A model generated the notes under the pieces. The model ran no database searches and had not been told where the DNA came from. It was given only the letters and a program-made list of their open reading frames with translations. The position numbers were made by a program, and so were the translations under genes. A stretch of DNA of 64,000 nucleotides, taken from contig JADJYX010000022.1 of assembly GCA_016719535.1 (NCBI GenBank), positions 124,001 through 188,000 of the forward strand, read 5' to 3'. Positions 1 through 11,000 of this stretch are shown piece by piece. Numbering within the stretch: the first letter of the stretch is position 1; each line of letters starts with the position of its first letter. This DNA comes from Rubrivivax sp. (lineage in GTDB: Bacteria > Pseudomonadota > Gammaproteobacteria > Burkholderiales > Burkholderiaceae_C).

Positions 1-2
1 TC

Positions 3-236
3 AAGACCACCGGCTGCTCGGGCCTGGCCTACAAGCTCGAATATGCCGACGAGGTGGCACCCGAGGACATCGTCTTCGAGGATCACGGCGTCAAGGTCCT
101 GGTCGACCCCAAGAGCCTGCCCTACCTCGCGGGCACCGAACTCGACTTCGTGCGCGACGGGCTCAACGAGGGTTTCAAGTTTCACAACCCGCGCGAGAAG
201 GACCGCTGCGGCTGTGGCGAGTCGTTCCGGGTGTGA
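3..236 (+). CDS. iscA: Iron-sulfur assembly protein IscA, 3' part
   Basis: The window opens inside this gene, so only the last 77 residues are seen. IscA is an A-type carrier that helps deliver or mature Fe-S clusters in the cytosol. The fragment keeps the three invariant cysteines: one in GCSG (fragment residue 5) and two in the C-terminal CGCGESF motif (residues 69 and 71). Its stop overlaps the GTG start of hscB (GTGA), and hscA and fdx follow, so this is the distal half of an isc operon whose iscR, iscS and iscU should lie just left of the window. A closely related A-type protein is the only alternative; the operon context makes IscA secure. Confidence 0.95.
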   Translation, partial: KTTGCSGLAYKLEYADEVAPEDIVFEDHGVKVLVDPKSLPYLAGTELDFVRDGLNEGFKFHNPREKDRCGCGESFRV

Positions 237-751
237 AGCTCGACGACGACGACTTCACGCTGTTCGACCTGCCGCGTCGGCATGCGATCGAGCGCGCCGA
301 ACTCGACCGCCGCTGGCGCGCGCTGCAGTCCGAGGTGCATCCCGACCGCTTCGCGGCGCAGGGCGACGCCGCCCAGCGCGTGGCGATGCAGTGGGCGGTG
401 CGCGTCAACGAGGCCTACCAGCGGCTGAAGGACCCGCTCAGGCGCGGCGCCTACCTGTGCGAACTGGCCGGCGTGCCGATCGCCGCCGAGAGCAACACGG
501 CGATGCCGGCCGCGTTCCTGATGCAGCAGATGGCCTGGCGCGAGGCACTGGACGATGCGAACGACGCGGCCACCGTGCAGGCGCTCGACGACGCGGTGGT
601 CAAGGCCGAGCGCCACATGCTGTCCGAGCTGGCGGCGAGCCTGGACGGACGCGGCGACGCCGCCGCGGCCGCCGCGCAGGTGCGTGCACTGATGTTCGTG
701 CGCCGCTTCCGCGACGACATCGAGCGCCGCCTGGCCGCCCACGATCACTGA
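233..751 (+). CDS. hscB: Fe-S co-chaperone HscB (Hsc20)
   Basis: J-type co-chaperone of 172 residues (E. coli HscB is 171) that brings scaffold-bound Fe-S clusters to HscA and stimulates its ATPase. An N-terminal J domain carries the HPD motif at residues 36-38 (EVHPDRF), followed by the helical C-terminal domain that binds the IscU scaffold. The GTG start at 233 overlaps the iscA stop by four bases, indicating translational coupling. hscA begins 39 bases downstream; the spacer contains three copies of CCGAGTC and no strong ribosome binding site. Confidence 0.96.
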   Translation: MKLDDDDFTLFDLPRRHAIERAELDRRWRALQSEVHPDRFAAQGDAAQRVAMQWAVRVNEAYQRLKDPLRRGAYLCELAGVPIAAESNTAMPAAFLMQQMAWREALDDANDAATVQALDDAVVKAERHMLSELAASLDGRGDAAAAAAQVRALMFVRRFRDDIERRLAAHDH

Positions 752-790
752 CACAACCCGAGTCTTCCGAGTCCCCCGAGTCGCGTTCAC

Positions 791-2659
<1,869 letters not shown>

Positions 2660-2661
2660 CC

Positions 2662-3000
2662 ATGCCCGTGATCCGCATCCTGCCCCATGCCGAATACTGT
2701 CCGCAGGGCGACACCATCGAGGCGCCGGCCGGCACGTCGGTCTGCGAAGCCCTGCTCGAGAACGGCATCCCGATCGAGCATGCCTGCGAGATGAGCTGCG
2801 CCTGCACCACCTGCCACGTGGTGGTGAAGGAGGGCTTCGATTCGCTGGGCGAGATGGACGAGTCGGAAGAAGACCTGCTCGACCGCGCCTGGGGCCTGAC
2901 ACCGAGCTCGCGCCTGAGCTGCCAGGCCATCCTGTCGGATCAGGACGTGACGATCGAAATCCCCAGGTATACGATCAACCACGCGCGCGAAAAGCACTGA
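2662..3000 (+). CDS. fdx: [2Fe-2S] ferredoxin, Isc type
   Basis: Adrenodoxin-like ferredoxin of 112 residues that supplies electrons for Fe-S cluster assembly. The cluster ligands sit at Cys42, Cys48, Cys51 and Cys87, the spacing of E. coli Fdx; Cys46 is the additional conserved cysteine near the cluster. The acidic stretch GEMDESEEDLLD (about residues 63-74) suits docking to basic partners such as IscS. It is the last gene of the isc operon seen here; a GC-rich hairpin follows before the convergent mltD. Confidence 0.97.
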   Translation: MPVIRILPHAEYCPQGDTIEAPAGTSVCEALLENGIPIEHACEMSCACTTCHVVVKEGFDSLGEMDESEEDLLDRAWGLTPSSRLSCQAILSDQDVTIEIPRYTINHAREKH

Positions 3001-3017
3001 CCGCGGCCACGCCGCGG
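3001..3017. terminator. Hairpin between convergent fdx and mltD
   Basis: CCGCGGC and GCCGCGG form a perfect 7-bp stem around a CAC loop directly after the fdx stop and 10 bases before the mltD stop. There is no U tract on either strand, so a role in ending both transcripts is inferred from position only. Confidence 0.35.
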
Positions 3018-3026
3018 CGGTGGGCA

Positions 3027-4628
3027 TCAGCGCGACGCGACGCGCGCGCGCGCAGCCGGCCGGGCCTTGCGGTCGATGGTGCGGCGCGCGGTCGGCTTCG
3101 AGGCGGCCAGCCTGGGGGCCGCACGCTGGGTGCCCGCAACCTTGGCGGCGACCTTCGTGGGTGCGGCCGTGCGATGCGGCACCAGCACCGTCACCAGCTG
3201 TCCCGGCCTGAAACTGGCATTCGCGCCCACGCCATTGGCGGCGGCCAGCGCCGCCGCGCTCATGCCGTGGCGACGGGCGAGGGCAGCGACGGTCAACGGC
3301 TTGCGCCCGACCTTGACCTGCAGACGGCGCGGCGGCCGGGCCTCGGGCGCGAGCGCGATCATGGCGTTGTCGGCCACCGCCTCGGTGACGTCACTGGCTT
3401 GGTGGGCGCTGCGCGGCACCAGCAGCGTCGAGCCGGCCCTGACCAGCATGCGAGCCGGGATGCGGTTGACCTCGCGCAGCTGATCCTCGGTCATGCCGAC
3501 CTGGCGCGCCGCCTCCAGCGGCTTGACGGTGCGCGGGGCCACCCAGGCCGTCCAGCTGGCCAGTGCGCCGCGATGGGCGGCCAGGCCGGCGACGAAGCGG
3601 TTGGCGTTGTCGTAGGGCAGCAGCACCTGCGGCGTGCCGGCGGCCAGGATCACCGGCTTGTTGTGCTGCGGGTTGAGCTGGTGGAACTGCTCCAGCGTCA
3701 GGCCCGACAGGCGCGCGGCCAGCGCGACGTCGATGTCGCGCTCGATCGGCACGCTGATGAAGTAGGGGTGGTCCTCCAGCGGCGGCAGCACCAGGCCGAA
3801 CGCCTCGGGTCGGGCGACGATATTCTTGATGGCCTGCAACTTGGGCACGTAGTTGCGGGTCTCGTCGGGCATGCGCATCTGCTCGTAGCCGGCCTCGAGC
3901 CCGGCCTTGGCATTGCGCGCCCGCGCCCGCTGCACGTTGCCCTGCCCCCAGTTGTAGGCCGCCAGCGCCAGGTGCCAGTCGCCGAACAGGCCGTGCAGCT
4001 TGTGCAGGTAGTCGAGCGCGGCGCGGGTCGAGGCGAGGATGTCGCGGCGATCGTCGCGGAACAGGTTCTGCTTGAGCTCGAAGTCGCGCCCGGTGCCGGG
4101 CATGAACTGCCACATGCCGGCCGCCCGCGCCACCGACAGCGCCTGCGGATCGAAGGCGCTTTCGATGAAGGGCAGCAGCGCCAGGTCGGTGGGCATGCCG
4201 CGGCGGTCGATCTCCTCGACGATGTGCCACAGGTAGCGCGCGCCGCGCGCGGTCATGCGCTGCACGTAGTCGGGCCGCTGCGCGTAGTACTGCTCCCATT
4301 TGCGCACCAGCTCGTTGTCGAGATCGGGCATCGCAAAGCCGGCACGCACGCGCGCCCAGAGGTCGCCGCGCGCGGCATCGTCCAGGGGGTCGAGACGGCC
4401 GCGCGCCTGCGCTTGCGCGCGCGCCGGCGCCGGATCCGGCGCGGGGGCCGCAGCGGGGGCCGGCTCGGCGACGGGCGCAGGCGCTGCAGGTGCCGCAGGC
4501 GGCGGCGGCGCCACGGCCGGGACCGGTGCCTCGTCGGGCGGTGCCACCGTGGCGCAGCCGGTGAAGAGGGCCAGCAGGGCCAGCAGGGTGGCCAGCAGGC
4601 CGGTACGCAGTGGCGGCCAGGGGGTCAT
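3027..4628 (-). CDS. mltD: Membrane-bound lytic murein transglycosylase D
   Basis: Lytic transglycosylase that cleaves peptidoglycan to 1,6-anhydro products, anchored as a lipoprotein. From the chosen ATG (4628, overlapping the gloB stop as ATGA) it has 533 residues: a lipoprotein signal with lipobox LFTG-Cys25, a long Pro/Ala linker (about 28-75), an SLT domain with catalytic Glu156 in LPFIESAFDP, and two LysM-like repeats (about 365-400 and 440-490) for glycan binding, ending in a basic tail. An upstream ATG at 4646 would put six residues before the signal and is less likely. Probably co-transcribed with gloB, as in many proteobacteria. Confidence 0.93.
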   Translation of the reverse strand: MTPWPPLRTGLLATLLALLALFTGCATVAPPDEAPVPAVAPPPPAAPAAPAPVAEPAPAAAPAPDPAPARAQAQARGRLDPLDDAARGDLWARVRAGFAMPDLDNELVRKWEQYYAQRPDYVQRMTARGARYLWHIVEEIDRRGMPTDLALLPFIESAFDPQALSVARAAGMWQFMPGTGRDFELKQNLFRDDRRDILASTRAALDYLHKLHGLFGDWHLALAAYNWGQGNVQRARARNAKAGLEAGYEQMRMPDETRNYVPKLQAIKNIVARPEAFGLVLPPLEDHPYFISVPIERDIDVALAARLSGLTLEQFHQLNPQHNKPVILAAGTPQVLLPYDNANRFVAGLAAHRGALASWTAWVAPRTVKPLEAARQVGMTEDQLREVNRIPARMLVRAGSTLLVPRSAHQASDVTEAVADNAMIALAPEARPPRRLQVKVGRKPLTVAALARRHGMSAAALAAANGVGANASFRPGQLVTVLVPHRTAAPTKVAAKVAGTQRAAPRLAASKPTARRTIDRKARPAARARVASR

Positions 4629-5395
4629 CGGAAACGGTTCTTCCATTCGCGCAGGGCCGCCAGCACCGCCACCGGGTCCGCCGATGCGGCGCCCTGGGCG
4701 CGTGCGGCGGCCACCACGGCCGGCTCACGGCTGCGCAGAAAAGGGTTGATCTGCAACTCCAGCGCCATCGACGACGGCAGCGTGGGTTGTGCGATGGCGC
4801 GCAGCGCCTGGCAGTGACGGGTGTGCGCCGACAGGACGGCGTTGTCGGGTTCGACCGCGGCCGCGAAGCGCAGGTTGGACAGCGTGTATTCGTGGGTGCA
4901 GCACACGCGGGTGTCGCCGGGCAGGGCCGCCAGTCGCGACAGCGAGGCCAGCATCTGCGCCGGCGTGCCCTCGAACAGGCGCCCGCAGCCGGCCGAGAAC
5001 AAGGTGTCGCCGCAGAACAGCAGCGGCGCCGACGGCGCGTCGCGCTGGGCGTAGGCGATGTGACCCGCCGTGTGCCCCGGCACGTCGATGACGTCGAAGC
5101 GCAGGCCGAGCACCTCGATGCAGTCGCCACCATGCAAGGGCTCGAACGGTGGCGGAACCGGCTCCCGCGCCGGGCCGTAGACCGGACCCGTCAGGCGCTC
5201 ACGCAGCGCATCGACGCCGCCCACGTGGTCGTGGTGGTGATGGGTCACTAGAATCGCCGTCAGCTGCAGCTGCAGCCGGTCGAGCGCGGCCTCCACGGGT
5301 GCCGCATCACCTGGGTCCACCACCGCGGCATGCGCGCCGTCGTGCAGCATCCAGATGTAGTTGTCGGTGAAGGCGGGCAGGGCGATCAGATTCAT
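4625..5395 (-). CDS. gloB: Hydroxyacylglutathione hydrolase (glyoxalase II)
   Basis: Hydrolyses S-D-lactoylglutathione to D-lactate and glutathione, the second step of methylglyoxal detoxification. The 256-residue protein shows the metallo-beta-lactamase metal motif THHHHDH at 51-57 and later metal ligands in DVPGHTAGH and CTHEYT; the end fits the glutathione-binding domain. Its start codon overlaps head to head with the ATG proposed for the methyltransferase gene, so its promoter must lie inside that gene; a TATAAT is seen 17-22 bases upstream. Stop overlaps the mltD start. Confidence 0.95.
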   Translation of the reverse strand: MNLIALPAFTDNYIWMLHDGAHAAVVDPGDAAPVEAALDRLQLQLTAILVTHHHHDHVGGVDALRERLTGPVYGPAREPVPPPFEPLHGGDCIEVLGLRFDVIDVPGHTAGHIAYAQRDAPSAPLLFCGDTLFSAGCGRLFEGTPAQMLASLSRLAALPGDTRVCCTHEYTLSNLRFAAAVEPDNAVLSAHTRHCQALRAIAQPTLPSSMALELQINPFLRSREPAVVAAARAQGAASADPVAVLAALREWKNRFR

Positions 5396-6245
5396 GGCGC
5401 GCGATGCATCGATTATAGAGTTGGGGCCCTGGCTGAAGACCGCGCCCGGCCGCTATCTGCTCGACTGGGAACTCGGTCGCCTGGACCACGCGGTGACGGA
5501 TGCCTTCGGCTTTCACGCGCTGCAGCTCGGCCTGCCGGAGGTGAACGCCTTGCGCGCCAACCGCATGCCGCACCGCTGGGTCGTCAACGATGCCCCGGTG
5601 GTGCCCGAGCCGCTGCCGGTGCCGGTGCCGCACGACGACGACATCACCACGCTGCCGCCCGAGATGCCCGTCGCCCTGGCGAGCGAATTCGACGCGCTGC
5701 CCTTTCCGTCGGACAGCATCGACCTCGTCGTGCTGCCGCATTCGCTGGAATTCGCACACGACCCGCACCTGATGCTGCGCGAGGTCGAGCGCGTGCTGCG
5801 GCCCGAAGGGCGCATCGTCATCACCGGCTTCAATCCGGCCAGTCTGTGGGGCTTGCGCCAGCGCCTGTCGGCCGCCAGGCTGGGCCTGCACCTCGGCCGC
5901 GGCCACCCCTATCTGCCGCGCGAAGGTGAATTCATCGGTTACTGGCGCCTGCGCGACTGGCTGCGGCTGCTGGGTTTTGCGATCGAGGGCGGGCAGTTCG
6001 GCTGCTGGCGGCCCCCGTTCGCGACGCCGCGCTGGCTGGACCGCTTCGACTGGATGGACGGCGTCGGCGAGCGCTGGTGGCCGGTGCTGGGTGCGGCCTA
6101 CCTGCTGGTGGCCGTCAAGCGGGTGAAGGGCATGCGGCTGGTCGGCCTGGCACGCCAGCAGCGCCGCACCGGCCGGGCCGGGGCGGCGGTGCTCACGCAG
6201 CGCCGCCGGGGCGCGGTGCCCGAGCTGGAACGGGAATGCGAATGA
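5394..6245 (+). CDS. Class I SAM methyltransferase-like protein
   Basis: A 283-residue protein whose centre matches the second half of a methyltransferase type 11 fold: the motif-II-like run FPSDSIDLVVLPHSLEF, a post-motif helix HLMLREVERVLRPEG, and strand RIVITGFNP. The glycine-rich motif I normally needed to bind SAM is not evident in the N-terminal half, so catalysis is unproven. The ATG at 5394 overlaps the divergent gloB start codon; a TTG at 5421 is an alternative but would remove the SIIELGPW residues. The stop overlaps the rnhA ATG (ATGA). Substrate unknown. Confidence 0.75.
   Translation: MARDASIIELGPWLKTAPGRYLLDWELGRLDHAVTDAFGFHALQLGLPEVNALRANRMPHRWVVNDAPVVPEPLPVPVPHDDDITTLPPEMPVALASEFDALPFPSDSIDLVVLPHSLEFAHDPHLMLREVERVLRPEGRIVITGFNPASLWGLRQRLSAARLGLHLGRGHPYLPREGEFIGYWRLRDWLRLLGFAIEGGQFGCWRPPFATPRWLDRFDWMDGVGERWWPVLGAAYLLVAVKRVKGMRLVGLARQQRRTGRAGAAVLTQRRRGAVPELERECE
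5412..5417 (-). promoter_or_regulatory. Candidate -10 box for gloB
   Basis: The minus strand reads TATAAT here, 17 bases upstream of the gloB ATG, implying a leader of about 10 nt. No convincing -35 hexamer is present at the expected distance. The site lies inside the 5' end of the divergent methyltransferase gene. Confidence 0.4.
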
Positions 6246-6679
6246 ACGACGTGGTGATCTATACCGATGGCGCCTGCAAGGGCAACCCGGGCCCCGGCGG
6301 CTGGGGGGCCTGGCTGCGCAGCGGCGCGCACGAGAAGGAGCTGTGGGGCGGCGAGCCGCACACCACCAACAACCGCATGGAACTGACGGCAGTGATCGAG
6401 GCGCTGTCCTCTCTCACGCGCCGCTGCCGGGTGGCCATCTACACCGACAGCGAATATGTGCGCAACGGCATCACGACCTGGATCCACGGCTGGAAGGCGC
6501 GCGGCTGGACGACGGCCGACCGCAAGCCGGTGAAGAATGCCGAGCTCTGGCGTCGGCTGGATGCGCTGCGCGAACAGCACGACGTGCACTGGCATTGGGT
6601 GAAGGGCCACGCCGGCGACCCCGGCAACGAGCGTGCCGATGCCCTCGCCAACCGGGGGGTGGCCTCGGCGCTGCGGTAA
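6242..6679 (+). CDS. rnhA: Ribonuclease HI
   Basis: Degrades the RNA strand of RNA-DNA hybrids in replication and R-loop removal. The 145-residue protein has the complete catalytic set: Asp9 (YTDGACKGNPG), Glu47 (NNRMELTA), Asp69 (YTDSEY) and Asp133 (GNERADALA), plus the flexible-loop His123 in VKGHAGD. The ATG at 6242 overlaps the upstream stop as ATGA; an ATG two codons earlier (6236) is possible. In many Burkholderiales dnaQ follows rnhA; here an RND operon does. Confidence 0.96.
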   Translation: MNDVVIYTDGACKGNPGPGGWGAWLRSGAHEKELWGGEPHTTNNRMELTAVIEALSSLTRRCRVAIYTDSEYVRNGITTWIHGWKARGWTTADRKPVKNAELWRRLDALREQHDVHWHWVKGHAGDPGNERADALANRGVASALR

Positions 6680-6749
6680 CCGCTCGCGAACGCGGCGCCG
6701 TGGCAACGGCTACATTCGCAACCTTTTGCGCCACAACAAATCCAGCCGC

Positions 6750-8030
6750 ATGGCCTCGAAGAAGCTCCACATCGTGATTGCCGTCCTGGGCATCGCACTC
6801 GTCGGCGGTGGCGCCTGGTACTGGCAGAACAAGGCCAGCCGCCCGGGTGCCGGTGCGCCGACCGCCGGCGGCACGGCGCCGGCCCCGGGCCCGCAAGGGG
6901 CCGGCCCCGGCGCCGCTGGCCGCGGCGGCCCGGGCGGCGCCGGCACCCCTGGCATCTCCAGCGGCCCGGCGCCGGTGGAGGTGGGCAAGGTCGAGGCGGT
7001 GACGCTGACCGACGAGGCGCAGGCCGTGGGCTCGCTGCGCTCGCGTCAGGGCGTGATGCTGCGCCCCGAAGTCGCCGGCCGCATCGCGCAGATCAACTTC
7101 GCCGACGGCCAGCGGGTGCAGCGCGGGCAGTTGCTGGTGCAGCTCGACGACACCTTGCAGCGTGCGCAGCTGCAGCAGGCCGAGGCGCAGGCCGCGATCG
7201 CGCGCACCAACCTCGAGCGCAGCCGCGAACTGGTGGCGCAGGGCTTCGTCTCGCAGAGCGCGGTGGACCAGAACGCCGCCGCGCTGCAGGTGGCGCAGGC
7301 CCAGGTGGCGCTGGCGCGCGCGCAGCTGGCGCGCATGAAGATCGTGGCGCCGTTCAATGCCACCGCCGGCATCAAGACGGTCAACCTCGGCGACTACCTG
7401 AAGGACGGCGCCGACATCGTCAACCTCGAGGACATGTCCTCGATGGCGGTCGACTTCCGGCTGCCCGAGCGCTACCTGGCGCGCGTGAAGACCGCGCAGC
7501 CGGTCGAGCTGGCGGTCGACGCCATGCCCGGCCGCATCTTCAAGGGCCGTGTCGAAGCGGTGGACGCGCTGGTCGATGCCAACGGCCGCTCGCTGCTGGT
7601 GCGCGCCCGCGTCGACAACCCCGACACCGTGCTGCGCCCGGGCATGTTCGCGCGCCCGCGCGTCGTTTTCGCGGTGCGCGAGAACGCGCTGATGGTGCCC
7701 GAAGAGGCGCTGGTGCCCCAGGGCGGCCGTCAGTATGTCTTCAAGGTCGAAGCCGACGGCAAGGGCGGGCAGCAGGCGCGCCGCATCGAGGCCAGGCTCG
7801 GGCTGCGCCTGGCGGGCAAGGTCGAGTTGCTCGACGGCGTGCGACCCGGTGAGCAGGTCGTCACCGCCGGTCATGGCCGTCTGCGCGGCGAGGCCACACC
7901 CGTGCGCGTGATCGACCTCTCCAGGCCCGGCGGCGGCCCGCAAGGCGCGAACGGGCCCGCGCGCGCAGCCAGCGGGCCCGCCAATGCCGGATCGGCCCCG
8001 ATGGCCGGCCGGGCGATGCCGCCCGCCTGA
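6750..8030 (+). CDS. RND efflux membrane fusion protein
   Basis: Periplasmic adaptor (HlyD/AcrA/MexE type, 426 residues) linking an inner-membrane RND pump to an outer-membrane channel. It begins with an N-terminal membrane anchor (about residues 6-24), then a Gly/Pro/Ala-rich linker (about 28-75). The lipoyl/barrel-sandwich half-motif is in RPEVAGRIAQINFADGQRV, followed by the alpha-helical hairpin (QAAIARTNLERSRELVAQGFVSQS region) and beta-barrel. The C-terminal tail is again Gly/Pro/Ala-rich. The ATG at 6750 is the first start that gives the anchor at the N-terminus. The pump gene starts 35 bases downstream; no outer-membrane factor or repressor gene is adjacent. Confidence 0.92.
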   Translation: MASKKLHIVIAVLGIALVGGGAWYWQNKASRPGAGAPTAGGTAPAPGPQGAGPGAAGRGGPGGAGTPGISSGPAPVEVGKVEAVTLTDEAQAVGSLRSRQGVMLRPEVAGRIAQINFADGQRVQRGQLLVQLDDTLQRAQLQQAEAQAAIARTNLERSRELVAQGFVSQSAVDQNAAALQVAQAQVALARAQLARMKIVAPFNATAGIKTVNLGDYLKDGADIVNLEDMSSMAVDFRLPERYLARVKTAQPVELAVDAMPGRIFKGRVEAVDALVDANGRSLLVRARVDNPDTVLRPGMFARPRVVFAVRENALMVPEEALVPQGGRQYVFKVEADGKGGQQARRIEARLGLRLAGKVELLDGVRPGEQVVTAGHGRLRGEATPVRVIDLSRPGGGPQGANGPARAASGPANAGSAPMAGRAMPPA

Positions 8031-8065
8031 AGCATCCATGCCCATGACGCACAGGAGTCCGCGCC

Positions 8066-11000
8066 ATGCGACTGTCTGAAACCTCGATCCGCCGTCCGGT
8101 GCTGGCGACCGTGATGTCGCTGCTGCTGATCCTGGTGGGCCTGGTGTCCTTCCAGCAGTTGTCGGTGCGTGAATACCCGCGCATCGACGAGCCGCTGGTC
8201 ACCGTCAATACGCGGCTGCTCGGCGCTTCCAGCGAGGTCATCGAATCGCAGGTCACCAAGCCGCTGGAGGATTCGATCGCCGGCATCGACGGCGTCGACA
8301 TCATGACCTCGATCTCGCGCACCGAGCAGAGCCAGATCACGGTGCGCTTTCGCCTCACCAAGGACCCGGACACCGCCGCCGCCGAGGTGCGCGACCGCGT
8401 CGCGCGCGTGCGCGGCCGGCTGCCCGATGCCGTCGACGAACCCGTGATCGCCAAGGTCGAGGCCGATGCCACGCCGACCATCTGGCTGGCCTATACCAGC
8501 GAGACGATGTCGCCGCTGGAACTGACCGACCTCATCAACAAGGTCGTCAAGCCGCGCCTGCAGACGGTGCCCGGCGTGGCCGACGTGCAGATCGGCGGCG
8601 ACCGCAAATTCTCGATGCGGATCTGGGTCGACCCCGACAAGCTGGCCGCCTACCGGCTGACGGTGCAGGACGTCGAGGACGCGCTGCGGCGGCAGAACCT
8701 CGAGGTGCCGGCCGGCCGCATCGAGAGCCAGCAACGCGAATTCAGCGTCACCTCGCGCACCGACCTCAACACGGTGGCGCAGTTCAACGAGATCGCGCTC
8801 AAGACCGTCAACGGCTTCGTCGTGCGCCTGCGCGACGTCGCACGGGTCGAGGAGGGCGCGGCCAGCGAGCGCTCGCGCGTGCGCCTGAACGGCGTGCCGT
8901 CGATTTCCACCGGCATCATCCGCAACGCCACCGCCAACCCGCTCGAAGTGGCCGCGGGCGTGCGGGCCATCATGCCGCAGATCCAGCGCGACCTGCCGGC
9001 GTCGGTGACGGTGGTGCAGGCCAACGACCTGTCGGTCTTCATCGACCGCTCGATCAAGGCCGTCTATACGACGGTGGCCGAGGCGGTGGTGCTGGTGGCG
9101 CTGGTGGTGTTCGTCTTCCTGCGCACGCTGCGGGCGTCGTTCATCCCGCTGGTGACGATTCCCGTCAGCCTGATCGGCAGCTTCGCGCTCATCGCGCTGG
9201 CCGGCTTCACCATCAATACGCTGACGCTGCTGGCGCTGGTGCTGGCCATCGGCCTGGTGGTCGACGACGCCATCGTCGTGCTGGAGAATATCTTCCGCCA
9301 CATCGAGGAAGGGCTGACGCCTTTCCAGGCGGCGCTCAAGGGCGTGCGCGAGATCAGCTTCGCGGTGGTGGCGATGACGCTGACGCTGGCGGCCGTCTTC
9401 GCGCCGCTGGCCTTCACGCCCGGCCGCACCGGGCGGCTGTTCAGCGAGTTTGCCCTGACGCTGGCCGGCGCCGTGCTGGTTTCCGGCTTCGTCGCACTGA
9501 CGCTGACACCGATGATGTGCAGCAAGCTGCTGCGCCACAACCCCAAGCCGAATGCCTTCGACCGCGGCATGGAGCGCGCGCTCGTCGCACTGAGCAGCGG
9601 CTACGCGACGGTCCTGCGCGCGACGCTGAAGGTACGCTGGCTGGTGGTGCTCGTGATGCTGGCGGCCGCGGGTGCGAGCTGGTGGCTGTTCAGCACCGCC
9701 AAGAGCGAGCTGGCGCCTTACGAGGACCGCGGCGTGATCGCCATGCCGGTGCGTGCGCCCGACGGCGCCACGCTGGAATACACCGCGCGCTACCTGGACG
9801 CGCTCGACGGCATCGCGGCGCAGTACCCGGAGTTCGACCGCCGCTTCATGTTCATCGGCGGCGGCCAGGTCTCGCAGGCCTTCAGCGTCCTGCGCACCAT
9901 CGACTGGGACGAGCGCACGCTGACCACGCGTGACCTGCAGCAGAAACTGCTGCCGCAGGTGATGTCGCTGCCCGGTGTCAGCGCCTTCCCCAGCCTGCCG
10001 CCGAGCCTCGGCCAGAGCTTCCGCTCGGTGCCGTTGAACGTGGTCATCGTCAGCAGCGACAGCTACGCCAACATGGGCCGCTACGCGCAGCAGATGATGG
10101 GCGAGATGCGGGGCAATCCCGGCATCGTGCAGCCCGACATGGACCTGCAGCTGAACAAGCCCGAGATCTTCATGGACGTCGACCGCGCGCGCGCGGCCGA
10201 CATGGGCGTGGCGGTCGACGCGGTCGCGCGCACCGTCGAGTCCATGCTCGGCGGCCGCGTCGTCACGCGCTACAAGCGCGATGCCGAGCAGTACGACGTC
10301 ATCGTGCAGACGGCCGAGCGCGGCCGGGCGACGCCGGAGGACATCGAGAAGCTGTTCGTGCGCGGCCGCAACGACGTCATGGTGCCGCTGTCCTCGCTGG
10401 TGACGGTGCGTGAATCCGTCAGCCCGCGCGAACTCAACCACTTCAACCAGCGGCGGTCGGTGACCCTCACCGCCAACCTCGCGCCCGGCTATTCACTGGG
10501 CGAGGCGCTGGCCTACATGGACGAGCTGGCCGCGCGCGTGCTGCCGCCGGGCTATGCCATCGAGCTCAACGGCGTCAGCCGCGAGTTCCGCGACGCCTCG
10601 GGTGCGCTGGGCCTGGTGTTCGTGCTGGCGCTGGTGTTCATCTTCCTCGTGCTGTCGGCGCAGTTCGAGAGCTTCGTCGATCCCTTCGTCATCCTGTTGT
10701 CGGTGCCGCTGTCGATGGTGGGCGCGCTGGCCAGCATGCACCTGACCGGCGGCACGCTCAACGTCTATTCGCAGATCGGCCTCATCACGCTGGTCGGGCT
10801 GATCAGCAAGCATGGCATCCTGATCGTCGAGTTCAGCAACCAGCTGCGCCAGCAGGGGCGCAGCGTGATGGACGCGGTGGTCGAGGCCTCGGCGCTGCGC
10901 CTGCGCCCGATCCTGATGACCACCGGCGCGATGGTGCTGGGCGCCTTGCCGCTGGCCCTGGCCACCGGCGCCGGTGCCGAGAGCCGGCAGCAGATCGGCT

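Noticed and set aside
761..790. Triplicate CCGAGTC before hscA as a regulatory repeat
   Set aside because: Three short copies in a GC-rich spacer; too weak to call a functional site.
7871..10441. Long open frame antisense to the RND pump
   Set aside because: Shadow frame rich in His and Asp; the pump on the other strand is unambiguous.
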